From positions 62,001 to 126,000 of the forward strand of contig CAKKQC010000042.1 of assembly GCA_919901855.1 (NCBI GenBank): a stretch of DNA of 64,000 nt. Direction: 5' to 3'. Both the position numbers and the translations under genes were made by a program. Below the pieces are notes generated by a model. That model made no database searches, had not been told where the DNA came from, and saw only the letters and a program-made list of their open reading frames with translations. This document shows positions 55,873-63,519 of the stretch, in pieces; position 1 is the stretch's first letter, and the number at the start of each line of letters is the position of its first letter. The stretch is from a bacterium (lineage in GTDB: Bacteria; Oederibacteriota; CAKKQC01).

Positions 55873-56426
55873 TGAACCGCACCTTCGCGCGCGTCGCGAT
55901 CGCGGCCGCCGTCCTCCTCGCCGCGGGCGGATGCCGGAACCCCTTCGACCCGTCCGCGGACATCGAACTGACGCGCCTGGAGGTGACTGGTAACGGTAGT
56001 TACGGCGGCACGTCGATCGTCATCTACCAGACGGAGCTGGCGGGTCCGACCTATGCATTCGGCGACTGGGTCGTGACCTGCCGCTTCACCTACAAGAACA
56101 AGGTCTCCGCCTACCTCAACAGCGTCACGATCACGTACACGGATATCGACGGCAACCCGGTGACGGCGTACAAGGCGGTCGGGGGCCGGACCTTCAAGAT
56201 TACGTTCCGCATTCCGGGCGTCCGGGACGACAACTTCTACTACGAGGGCGAGGGGATCGACAGCTCCCTCTCGCTTCGCGTCGTGGACCTCAAGGTCATC
56301 GAGGAGTTGAAGGCGCCGCCCCCGGGAAGCAAGGTCATCTTCGCGGACATCGTGCTGCGGGGCCAGGACGACAACGGCTACGATCTCCGACTGGAGGGCC
56401 GCATCGCCATCTTCGTATACCAGTAG
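55872..56426 (+). CDS. Lipoprotein after the secretins, possible pilotin (B)
   Basis: This 184-residue lipoprotein (lipobox LLAAGGC) begins its mature part CRNPFDPSADIELTRL, matching the other lipoprotein's CLNPFNPTGDIRLIR. The end, IVLRGQDDNGYDLRLEGRI, parallels FGVDHNGHDVKVVGSLHV. The two are thus diverged paralogues with an immunoglobulin- or jelly-roll-like beta body (FTYKNKVSAYLNSVTITYTD). It is the last gene of the operon; yajQ follows after 15 bp. Confidence 0.65.
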   Translation: MNRTFARVAIAAAVLLAAGGCRNPFDPSADIELTRLEVTGNGSYGGTSIVIYQTELAGPTYAFGDWVVTCRFTYKNKVSAYLNSVTITYTDIDGNPVTAYKAVGGRTFKITFRIPGVRDDNFYYEGEGIDSSLSLRVVDLKVIEELKAPPPGSKVIFADIVLRGQDDNGYDLRLEGRIAIFVYQ

Positions 56427-56441
56427 CGGCGACGCCCAGCC

Positions 56442-56939
56442 ATGCCCCAGGATTCCTCCTTCGATATCCGCTATACCCCGAACACGGCCGAAGTGGACAA
56501 CGCCTGGCAGCAGGCGCTGAAAGAACTAGCCCAGCGGTACGACTTCCGCGGCACCAAGACGACCCTCGAGCTGGACAAGAAGACCCTCACCTTCACCCTC
56601 CAGACCGAGGATGAGATGAAGCTCAAGAACCTGCGCGAGATCCTCGAGCGCCGCCTGTCCGGACGCGGCATCGCGCCACCGGCCCAGGTGCTGGGCACGA
56701 CGGAGCCCGCAGGCGGGGGCACGCTCCGGCAGACGCTCAAGGTCCAGCAGGGCCTGCCCGAGGACCGCATCCCCAAGATCACGGCCGCCGTCCGGGCGAC
56801 GGGTCTCAAGGTCCGGGCGCAGGTCCAGGGCGCCGAGATCCGCGTATTCGCCCGGGCGAGAGACGACCTGCAGGCCGTGATCGCCGCGCTCAAGCAGCAG
56901 AATTTCGGGTGCGCGCTCGACTTCGGCAACTACCGCTAG
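56442..56939 (+). CDS. YajQ-family nucleotide-binding protein
   Basis: This 165-residue YajQ-family protein has SSFDIRYTPNTAEVDNAWQQ (close to the SFDIVSE.D..EV.NA family start), LAQRYDFRGTKTTLELDKK, LKVQQGLPEDRIPKI and FARARDDLQAVIAALKQQNF. Members bind nucleotides; in Xanthomonas one binds cyclic di-GMP and steers transcription. Given MshEN-bearing ATPases here, a c-di-GMP link is possible but unproven. ATG start. Confidence 0.93.
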   Translation: MPQDSSFDIRYTPNTAEVDNAWQQALKELAQRYDFRGTKTTLELDKKTLTFTLQTEDEMKLKNLREILERRLSGRGIAPPAQVLGTTEPAGGGTLRQTLKVQQGLPEDRIPKITAAVRATGLKVRAQVQGAEIRVFARARDDLQAVIAALKQQNFGCALDFGNYR

Positions 56940-57634
56940 GGCCGAAGGGCCGGGCGGGCCATCCGGCCCGTCCGGCCCCCGGGACCCCGGCCGCCTGGGG
57001 CCTCTTCCGGTTCGAGAACCTTCCCAACCTGCTAACGGTGTCGCGTCTCATCCTGACCGGCGTGTTCATCTGGGCCATGTCCTACGAGGGCCTCGTCAGC
57101 TCCTGGGTCGCCCTCGTCGTCTTCAGCGTCGCGGCCACCACGGACTGGCTCGACGGCCACCTCGCCCGGCGGTACGGCCTGTCGACTCCCTTCGGAACCT
57201 TCATGGACCCGGTCGCCGACAAGGTGCTCATCCTCTCGGCCCTTTTCATCTTCCTCTGGCAGAACCTGGTCCCGGTCTGGATGGTGCTCGTGATCGTGGC
57301 CCGGGAACTCACGGTCACGTCCATCCGCGTCACGGTCCTGACGGGCGCGCGCGGACGTGCGCTCCCCGCCATGCCGGAGGGCAAGCTCAAGATGGGCGTC
57401 CAGATCACGGCGGTCATCGGCACCCTCGTCGTGGTCTGCGCCCGCCACACGATCGAGGCCGCGACCGGCCGGCCTTACGACACCTGGCTGCTCCGCCACG
57501 CCCCCTGGGGCGGCCCGACGGCGCGGACGATGGACCTCCTGCCCGACGCCCTCCTCCTCATGGCCACCCTCCTGTCGGTCTATTCCGGCATCGTCTTCTT
57601 CATGAAGCACCGGAAACTGCTCTGGTCGTTGTAA
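56909..57634 (+). CDS. pgsA: CDP-diacylglycerol-glycerol-3-phosphate 3-phosphatidyltransferase PgsA
   Basis: PgsA makes phosphatidylglycerol phosphate at the inner membrane. The CDP-alcohol phosphotransferase motif is intact: DWLDGHLARRYGLSTPFG followed by TFMDPVADK (D-x2-DG-x2-AR-x8-G-x3-D-x3-D). ENLPNLLTVSRLIL matches the usual N-terminus. The only canonical in-frame start before it is GTG 56909, which overlaps yajQ by 31 bp and adds a palindrome-encoded ~35-residue leader (LGPKGRAGHPARPAPG). The start is therefore uncertain. A ~25-residue loop near residue 185 is longer than in E. coli. Confidence 0.88.
   Translation: MRARLRQLPLGPKGRAGHPARPAPGTPAAWGLFRFENLPNLLTVSRLILTGVFIWAMSYEGLVSSWVALVVFSVAATTDWLDGHLARRYGLSTPFGTFMDPVADKVLILSALFIFLWQNLVPVWMVLVIVARELTVTSIRVTVLTGARGRALPAMPEGKLKMGVQITAVIGTLVVVCARHTIEAATGRPYDTWLLRHAPWGGPTARTMDLLPDALLLMATLLSVYSGIVFFMKHRKLLWSL
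56947..56978. repeat. 14-bp-stem palindrome between yajQ and pgsA
   Basis: GGGCCGGGCGGGCC (56947-56960), loop ATCC, GGCCCGTCCGGCCC (56965-56978), one mismatch. It lies after the yajQ stop and within the likely pgsA N-terminal coding region, encoding a Gly/Pro/Arg/His-rich leader. Confidence 0.6.
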
Positions 57635-57654
57635 GACGGCGGCCCCGGACATCC

Positions 57655-57688
57655 CCGGCGAGCCGGCCGCCCGGGGACGCAGCGTCCC
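57655..57688. repeat. Two palindromes between pgsA and pgpA
   Basis: CCGGC-GA-GCCGG (57655-57666) and GGGACGC-A-GCGTCCC (57674-57688). The second has the same GGGACG...CGTCCC core as 28448-28464 and 33755-33772. Confidence 0.55.
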
Positions 57689-57690
57689 TC

Positions 57691-58113
57691 ATCGCCACCG
57701 CGTTCGGCCTCGGCCGGCTGCCGCTCGCTCCGGGCACCTGGGGGTCGCTGGGCGCGCTCGCGGTGCTGACGCCACTCCGGTTTTCATCCCCGGCCGGCTT
57801 CGCCCTGGTCCTGGCCGTTCTCCTCCCCCTGGGGTGGTGGGCGGCGGACCGGACGGCCCGGCTGCTGCATAGGTCCGATCCGGGCGAGATCGTGATCGAC
57901 GAGGTCCTCGGCATGGGCCTGACACTGGCGGCCGTGGCACGGCCCACCCCGGTGTCCCTGCTGGCCGCCTTCCTCCTGTTCCGTCTCTTCGATGTCCTCA
58001 AGCCGCCGCCCCTCCGTAGCCTCGAGCACCTGCCCGGAGGACTGGGCATCGTCGCCGACGATATCGGCGCTGCCGCGTGGGCGGCCGCCGTCCTGTGGCT
58101 CCTGCCCCGCTGA
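57691..58113 (+). CDS. pgpA: Phosphatidylglycerophosphatase A (PgpA), start codon unclear
   Basis: PgpA removes the phosphate from phosphatidylglycerol phosphate, completing the step after pgsA. Family blocks are ATAFGLGRLPLAPGTWGSLG, then IVIDEVLGMGLTL, FRLFDVLKPPPLRSLE and GLGIVADDIGAA. The conserved region begins at about 57691, but the frame has no ATG, GTG or TTG before GTG 57763, which would cut off the APGTWGS motif. The frame remains open back into pgsA. Translation may start at a rare codon (ATC 57691), by frameshift from pgsA, or a sequence error may be present. Confidence 0.78.
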   Translation: MATAFGLGRLPLAPGTWGSLGALAVLTPLRFSSPAGFALVLAVLLPLGWWAADRTARLLHRSDPGEIVIDEVLGMGLTLAAVARPTPVSLLAAFLLFRLFDVLKPPPLRSLEHLPGGLGIVADDIGAAAWAAAVLWLLPR

Positions 58114-60293
58114 TCCGCCGGCTCACCGGCCGGCATCCGTGGGGACTGGCGGCCCTCGCGCTTGCGGCCGGGATCGCGGTCCTCCAGGGCGCGGGCGGCA
58201 TGCCGTTCTTCCGCGACCGGCTCTACTATTTCCTCCCGCAGTACGACGCCTGCCGGCAGGCCCTCCGCGCGGGCGAGATCCCGCTCTGGAACCCGTTCGC
58301 GAACTGCGGCCAGCCGCTCCTCGCCACGTGGCAGGTCGGCCTGGGGTCCCCGTTCTCGCTTCCCTTCCTCCTTCTCCCCTGGGAGCGCGCCGTGGCCGCC
58401 TTCTGGTGCCTCGTCCTCCCCTTCGCGGCAGCGGGCATGTACGCGCTCGGACTGCGCGCCGGATTGACCGCCTTCGGGGCCGCCGTCGCCGCGGTCGTGT
58501 ACGCGGGCGCGGCGCCCCTGCGCACGCTCGGCGAGTGGCCGAATATCGTGGCGGGTCTCGCCATGCTCCCGGCACTGCTCGCGGCGGGCACGGACCTGGC
58601 GCGCGGGCGCCGGGGCGCCGCCGCCGCCGTTGGCCTCCTCGCCACCCTCCAGATCCTGGCCGGACAGCCGCGGCAGGCGCTCATGGCGGCACTCACGTTT
58701 GGGGTCTGGCTGCTCGCGCTCACGGCCGGCGACGGTCGCCGGCGCCGCGGGCTGACGGTGCCGCTCGCGGCGGCCGGTCTCGTCGCGTTGTCCGCTTCCG
58801 CCATGCAGATGCTCCCGACGATCGAGCTCTGGCTCCATTCCGACCGTCGCGCCTGGGGCATCCCTCCTTCCACCGTGCACGAGAGCTACCTGCACGCCTC
58901 GGACGCCTGGACCCTCGTGCTCGCGCGCGTCTGGGGCACCGAGTCCCCGATCCACGACCCCTCGCGCCTCCTGATGCCGCGGCTCTACTTCGGGTGGCTC
59001 GGGCTCGGGCTGGCGGGACTCGCCGCGTTCGCCGCGCGCGGGCCCGCGTGGGGATTCGCCCTGCTCGCCCTGCCCGCCGGCCTGCTGGTCTCGACGGGCG
59101 GGCCGCTCGTGGAGGCCGCCCTGCGGTTCGCGGGCCACGAGGAACCGGCCCTCCGGTACCTCGGCCACCTCATCCTGATCGCCTGGCCGGCCGTCTGCCT
59201 CCTCGTCGGGCTGGGCGCCGAACGACTCCTCGGAACGGAGCGCGGGAGACCGGGCGGTTGGATGGCCGCCGTCGCGGCGGCGCTCGCCGCCGTCTTCTGG
59301 ACGCCCGCCGGTCGATGGCTGGCTGCCGCGGTGGCGGGCACGGGTACCGCTGCCGCCGGATGGCTCGGAGCGGCCAGGACGGACGCGGCGGTGGCGGCGG
59401 CCGCCGTGGTCGTGGCGTGGCTCGCCGCGCGCTCCCGCGGCCCGGACTGGCTCCGGCGCGGCGCGCTCGTCGCGGCTATTGCCGCCGACCTCGGCTGGGC
59501 CGCTCATGCCCACGAGGCCAAGGCGCCGGCCGACGCGTTCCCGAGACCCTCGGTGCTGGACCGGTTCCCCCTGGACCGCGGGCGGGTCTTCTGCCCGACC
59601 TGGTCCCACGGCGTCCAAGTCTACGACGACTCGCCCGAGCGGAGGGCGCTGGACGGATACCAGGCGCGCTGGGCCCTGCTGTCCCCGAATCTCCCCCAGC
59701 TCTTCCGCCTCCACAACGCCCACGGCTACGAGCCGCTCCGGCCCGAGGCGATCCACGAGCTGTTCGGCGCGTTCGACAACGACTTCGAGCCGATCCTTCC
59801 CGCGCTCAAGATCACGGGTGTCCGGTGGATTCTCGGCCCCCTGCCGTTGATGCCCCCCGGGTGGCGAGTTCGCGCCCGGATCGCGGAGGTCTGGGGCCTG
59901 ATGGAGGCGCCTGCCTCGGAATCGCCTGTCCGCGTCGTCGCGCCCCAGGCAATGGGCGTCCCGTGGCGGGTACTGGCCTCGATGCCGGCGGCGGGTACCG
60001 CCGGAATCACGGGGGAGACGTGGAACACACTCACTCTCACCGTGCACGCCCGTAAGGCGGGGCTCGTGACGCCGACCACGCCGTGGTACCCGGGCTGGCG
60101 GGCCGACGTCGACGGGGTCCGCCGGGCCGTGGGCCGGGCAGGATCCCTCTTCCTCGCGGTGCCGGTGCCCCCCGGCGCCTCGCGCGTGCGGCTGGCCTAC
60201 GTGCCGTTGTCGTTCGCATTGGGATTGTTCTTCAGCGCCGTGGCCCTCGGCGCCGTCCTCGGCGCCGGGGTCGGCCTCCCTTCCCATCACTAA
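58077..60293 (+). CDS. YfhO-family membrane protein (GT-C-like glycosyltransferase)
   Basis: This 738-residue protein has about twelve transmembrane segments and a soluble C-terminal domain. The first loop, FFRDRLYYFLPQYDACRQAL followed by GEIPLWNPFANCGQPLLA, is characteristic of YfhO-like GT-C enzymes, which glycosylate teichoic acids or other lipid-linked glycans in Firmicutes. The end, TPWYPGWRADVDGVRRAVGR, is also typical. GTG 58077 overlaps pgpA by 37 bp; GTG 58095 is an alternative. Substrate unknown. Confidence 0.83.
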   Translation: MGGRRPVAPAPLIRRLTGRHPWGLAALALAAGIAVLQGAGGMPFFRDRLYYFLPQYDACRQALRAGEIPLWNPFANCGQPLLATWQVGLGSPFSLPFLLLPWERAVAAFWCLVLPFAAAGMYALGLRAGLTAFGAAVAAVVYAGAAPLRTLGEWPNIVAGLAMLPALLAAGTDLARGRRGAAAAVGLLATLQILAGQPRQALMAALTFGVWLLALTAGDGRRRRGLTVPLAAAGLVALSASAMQMLPTIELWLHSDRRAWGIPPSTVHESYLHASDAWTLVLARVWGTESPIHDPSRLLMPRLYFGWLGLGLAGLAAFAARGPAWGFALLALPAGLLVSTGGPLVEAALRFAGHEEPALRYLGHLILIAWPAVCLLVGLGAERLLGTERGRPGGWMAAVAAALAAVFWTPAGRWLAAAVAGTGTAAAGWLGAARTDAAVAAAAVVVAWLAARSRGPDWLRRGALVAAIAADLGWAAHAHEAKAPADAFPRPSVLDRFPLDRGRVFCPTWSHGVQVYDDSPERRALDGYQARWALLSPNLPQLFRLHNAHGYEPLRPEAIHELFGAFDNDFEPILPALKITGVRWILGPLPLMPPGWRVRARIAEVWGLMEAPASESPVRVVAPQAMGVPWRVLASMPAAGTAGITGETWNTLTLTVHARKAGLVTPTTPWYPGWRADVDGVRRAVGRAGSLFLAVPVPPGASRVRLAYVPLSFALGLFFSAVALGAVLGAGVGLPSHH

Positions 60294-60327
60294 TCTGCCG
60301 CTGCTCCTCGCCGCCGGCTGGGGAGCG

Positions 60328-62631
60328 GTGGCCTGCATCACGCTGGCCGCCGCCACGCTCCCCTCGTGGCCCGGCCTCGTGGACGCCGCCGAGTCCCTCC
60401 CGCGCCTGGTCCGGCCGGTTACGCCGGCGGCCTTCGCCGCGCACTGGGGCCATGTGCTGCTCGTCGCCTCGGCGACCGGGCTCGCCGTGGTCGCGGCCGC
60501 CGGCCTCGGGAGCGCCCTCGCCCGCCTCGGCGCCCACCGGCCTCCGGGACGGACCGCCGCCGGATTCGCCGGTAGCGCGCTCGCCGGCCTGGCCGTGGCC
60601 GCCACCGTAGGCCTGGCGCTCGGGCTGACGGGCCTGATCTTCCCCGCGGTCACGGTGTCCGCCGCCCTCGGACTTGCCCTGGCCGGCCTCGTCGCGGGGC
60701 CCCGGCCGCCCCGGCCCGCCCTCCCGCGTGGCGCCGCGCTGGGCCTGCTCGCGACGGCGGCCGCGCTGGTCGCCGTCTGGGGACTCCTCGCCGTCCCGCC
60801 TCAGACCTGGGTGGACACGCTCGGGTACCACCTAGGCGCCCCCGCCCTCTGGGCGCGACTCCACCGGGTCGCCCGCGTTCCCGACTACCACTTCCAGCTC
60901 CCCCTGCTCTTCGAGCATCTGCTCTCGCTCACCCGGGGCCTCCTCGACCCCGCCGCCCTCAACCTCGGCGTCCTCGCGCTCCTCACGCTCCTGCTCGCGG
61001 GCTGGACGGGGAGCCGTTTCGGACCGGCCGCCGGCTGGCTGGCGGCCGCCGGCTGGCTGGCCTCCTCGCAGACCGGATTTCTGGCGAGCCACGTGAAGCA
61101 CGACCTGCTGGCCGCCGCCTACCTCCTCCTCGCGGTCGCGGCCTGGGACTCCGGAGCCGGCAGGGTCGCCTGTGGTGCGGCCCTGGGATGGACGTTCGCC
61201 GCCAAGTACACGAGCGCGGCGCCGGGGCTGGCCATTCTCGTCCTTGAGGCGCTGCGCCCCGGTCGCCGCCCCGCCCGGCTCGCGGCGCTTGGGGGCTGCG
61301 CGCTCGCCGCCACCGCGCCGTTTCTCGTCACGGCCTGGCTACAGACCGGCAATCCCGTCTTCCCGCTCCTGTTCCCCGGCCTCGGCTGGGAGGACGCCCA
61401 GCGGGTCGCGCTTGGCCTCGTCGGCTGCCCCGGCCGCGACCTGGACCTCGCCGACCCCGCCAGCCTGCCCAGATCGATCGTGCGGCTCGGCACCGAGATG
61501 TTGCCGCTCGCCTGGGCCGGGATTCCCCTTCTGCTCATGTCCGCCGCGCCGGCGGCCCGGCGCCCCCTGGCCGTCGCGTCGACCGGCCTGGTCGTCTGGG
61601 CGTGGTTCATCCCCTGCCTGCGGTTCATGGTCCCCGCTTATCCACTCCTCTCAGCCCTCGGGGCCGCCGGACTCGTGGCGTTCGCGAGAGGCGGCCCCGC
61701 GCGCCGCGCCCTCGCGGTCACGCTGACCGCCGGCGCCCTCCTGGCCGGGACGATCCAGGGCCTCGCCAGTGCGGACTTCGGACGGCGCTCGTTCGCGGCC
61801 GCCCTGGGCCTGGAGCCCCCCGAAGCGTACCTCGCGCGGACGCTGACCACGCTCCGGGCAGCCGCTCTCGCCAACGGTGCTGTGCCGTCTCCGGACCGCG
61901 CCCTCCTCCTCGGCGACTCCCGGAGCGAGCCGTTCAACAGGGACCAGACGACGATCCCGCAGGACATCCTCGACGATCCCCTTCCGCTCGTGTTCGCGCG
62001 GGAGTCCCCGGACGCGGGCGCAATCGCGAAGCGGTTCCGCCAGCTCGGGATCACGGCCGTCGTGCTCAACCACGTGACGAGCGAGTACCGGGGTGAGATC
62101 ACGCAGATCGCCTTCCCCTGGCCGCCGGCGGCCCTCGCGCGCTGGCGCGAGTTCTGGGGACGGTGGGCCGAGATCCTACCGGCACCCTCTTCGCCCGACG
62201 CCGAGAACGGCGGGTTCGCCTTCTACCGCCTGCGCCGCACGCCGGGCGCCCCGGCGAAGGCCCTGGCTTTCCTGCCCGGCACCGAGGGGCTGGGAGTCGA
62301 CGCCCGGGGCGAAGGCCCGGCCGCCACGGCCCGACGCCTGGCCGCCGTTCTCCAGTTCGCGCCCGGCGTCGCCCAGCTCCAATCGAGGCTCTGGACCGCC
62401 CTGCTGGGCGCGCACGCGTACCGGGAAGCAGAGACCTGGATCCGGAACGGGCTGTCCCTCGGGTTCCGCAGCGCCGACGTCTGGGCCAGCCTGGGCACCG
62501 CGCTCCGGGGCCAGGGGCGATTCCGGGAGGCGGCCGATGCCTTTCGCCGGGCGCAGGCCCTCGACCCGGCCCGGCCCCTCTATGCGCGGTTGGCCGCCGA
62601 ATGCGAGGCGCAGCCGGCCCAAGACAGGTAG
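60328..62631 (+). CDS. GT39-like multi-pass membrane protein with C-terminal TPR-like repeats
   Basis: This protein of at least 767 residues has about fourteen hydrophobic segments. It contains QTWVDTLGYHLGAPALW, paralogous to the loop in the enzyme at 3050-5080, plus AAKYTSAAPGLAILVLEAL and LQTGNPVFPLLFPGLGW. The C-terminal ~100 residues contain TPR-like helices (FREAADAFRRAQALDPARPL). GTG 60328 is the first canonical start, but the frame upstream encodes a fitting hydrophobic extension (ITNLPLLLAAGWGAVAC) from ATC 60286 or CTG 60295, overlapping or next to the YfhO stop. Likely a lipid-linked sugar transferase. Confidence 0.75.
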   Translation: MACITLAAATLPSWPGLVDAAESLPRLVRPVTPAAFAAHWGHVLLVASATGLAVVAAAGLGSALARLGAHRPPGRTAAGFAGSALAGLAVAATVGLALGLTGLIFPAVTVSAALGLALAGLVAGPRPPRPALPRGAALGLLATAAALVAVWGLLAVPPQTWVDTLGYHLGAPALWARLHRVARVPDYHFQLPLLFEHLLSLTRGLLDPAALNLGVLALLTLLLAGWTGSRFGPAAGWLAAAGWLASSQTGFLASHVKHDLLAAAYLLLAVAAWDSGAGRVACGAALGWTFAAKYTSAAPGLAILVLEALRPGRRPARLAALGGCALAATAPFLVTAWLQTGNPVFPLLFPGLGWEDAQRVALGLVGCPGRDLDLADPASLPRSIVRLGTEMLPLAWAGIPLLLMSAAPAARRPLAVASTGLVVWAWFIPCLRFMVPAYPLLSALGAAGLVAFARGGPARRALAVTLTAGALLAGTIQGLASADFGRRSFAAALGLEPPEAYLARTLTTLRAAALANGAVPSPDRALLLGDSRSEPFNRDQTTIPQDILDDPLPLVFARESPDAGAIAKRFRQLGITAVVLNHVTSEYRGEITQIAFPWPPAALARWREFWGRWAEILPAPSSPDAENGGFAFYRLRRTPGAPAKALAFLPGTEGLGVDARGEGPAATARRLAAVLQFAPGVAQLQSRLWTALLGAHAYREAETWIRNGLSLGFRSADVWASLGTALRGQGRFREAADAFRRAQALDPARPLYARLAAECEAQPAQDR

Positions 62632-62661
62632 TTGCAGGTTCCTCTTCCGGGGCGGGACAAT
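62632..62661 (+). promoter_or_regulatory. Promoter of kdsA-gmhA
   Basis: TTGCAG (62632-62637), an 18-bp spacer and GACAAT (62656-62661) precede the kdsA ATG by six nt, leaving no room for a leader or ribosome-binding site. Confidence 0.5.
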
Positions 62662-62667
62662 GGACGC

Positions 62668-63519
62668 ATGCTGACCCGTTCCATCCGTCTCGGCTCGCGC
62701 CTGCGCATCGGCGGGGGCGCTCCGCTCGCCCTTATCGCGGGGCCGTGCGTCATCGAGGGCGAGACGTTCACCCTCCGGCTCGCGGAGCGGCTCGCGGCGC
62801 TCGCCAGCCGGCGCCGCATCCCGCTTGTCTTCAAAGCATCCTTCGACAAGGCGAACCGGACGTCCGGCGCCTCGTTCCGCGGGCCGGGCCTCGGCGAGGG
62901 ACTCCGGATCCTGGCGCGGATTCGTCGTGCAACCGGCCTGCCCGTCACGACCGATGTCCACGAGACCCGCCAGGTCCCGGCGGCGGCCGAAGCCGTGGAC
63001 CTGCTCCAGATTCCCGCGTTCCTCGCCCGGCAGACGGACCTCCTGGCGGCGGCCGGCCGGGCCGGCCGGCCCGTGAACCTCAAGAAGGCCCAGTTCATGG
63101 CGCCCGAGGACATGGCACACGCGGTGGCCAAGGTTCGCGCCGCCGGGGCGCGCGACGTCCTCGTGACCGAGCGGGGCACGAGCTTCGGGTACCACAACCT
63201 CGTCGTGGACATGCGCTCCCTCGAGGCCCTGCGCCGCCTGCCGGCGGCCGTCGTCTTCGACGCCACGCACTCAGTCCAGCGGCCCGCAGGACTGGGCGCG
63301 TCCTCGGGCGGTGACCGCGAATACGTACCGGCCCTCGTCCGGGCCGCGTGCGCGGTCGGCGTGGACGCCCTCTTCCTCGAGGTGCACCCCGACCCCGCGC
63401 GGGCGAAGTCGGACGGCACCAATGCGTGGCCGCTCCGCGACCTCGAGGCACTCTGGGACCAGGCGCTGGCGGCGGACGCGGTGGCCCGTTCCGTGCGGCG
63501 ACCCGGGAGTCGGCCATGA
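62668..63519 (+). CDS. kdsA: 3-deoxy-8-phosphooctulonate synthase KdsA
   Basis: KdsA condenses arabinose-5-phosphate and phosphoenolpyruvate into Kdo-8-phosphate. The 283-residue protein, one shorter than in E. coli, has LIAGPCVIEGETF, FKASFDKANRTS, RGPGLGEGLRIL, VTTDVHETRQV, DLLQIPAFLARQTDLL, NLKKAQFMAPEDM, ERGTSFGYHNLVVDMRSL and FLEVHPDPARAKSDGTN. In FGYHNL the usual second Asn (YNNL) is His. The NLKK form suggests the metal-independent class. The ATG at 62668 gives a standard N-terminus. Confidence 0.96.
   Translation: MLTRSIRLGSRLRIGGGAPLALIAGPCVIEGETFTLRLAERLAALASRRRIPLVFKASFDKANRTSGASFRGPGLGEGLRILARIRRATGLPVTTDVHETRQVPAAAEAVDLLQIPAFLARQTDLLAAAGRAGRPVNLKKAQFMAPEDMAHAVAKVRAAGARDVLVTERGTSFGYHNLVVDMRSLEALRRLPAAVVFDATHSVQRPAGLGASSGGDREYVPALVRAACAVGVDALFLEVHPDPARAKSDGTNAWPLRDLEALWDQALAADAVARSVRRPGSRP

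Noticed and set aside
57600-60653. A 1017-residue minus-strand reading frame opposite pgpA/YfhO
   Set aside because: It is Arg/Gly/Pro/Glu-rich antisense sequence caused by high GC; the plus-strand genes have clear families.
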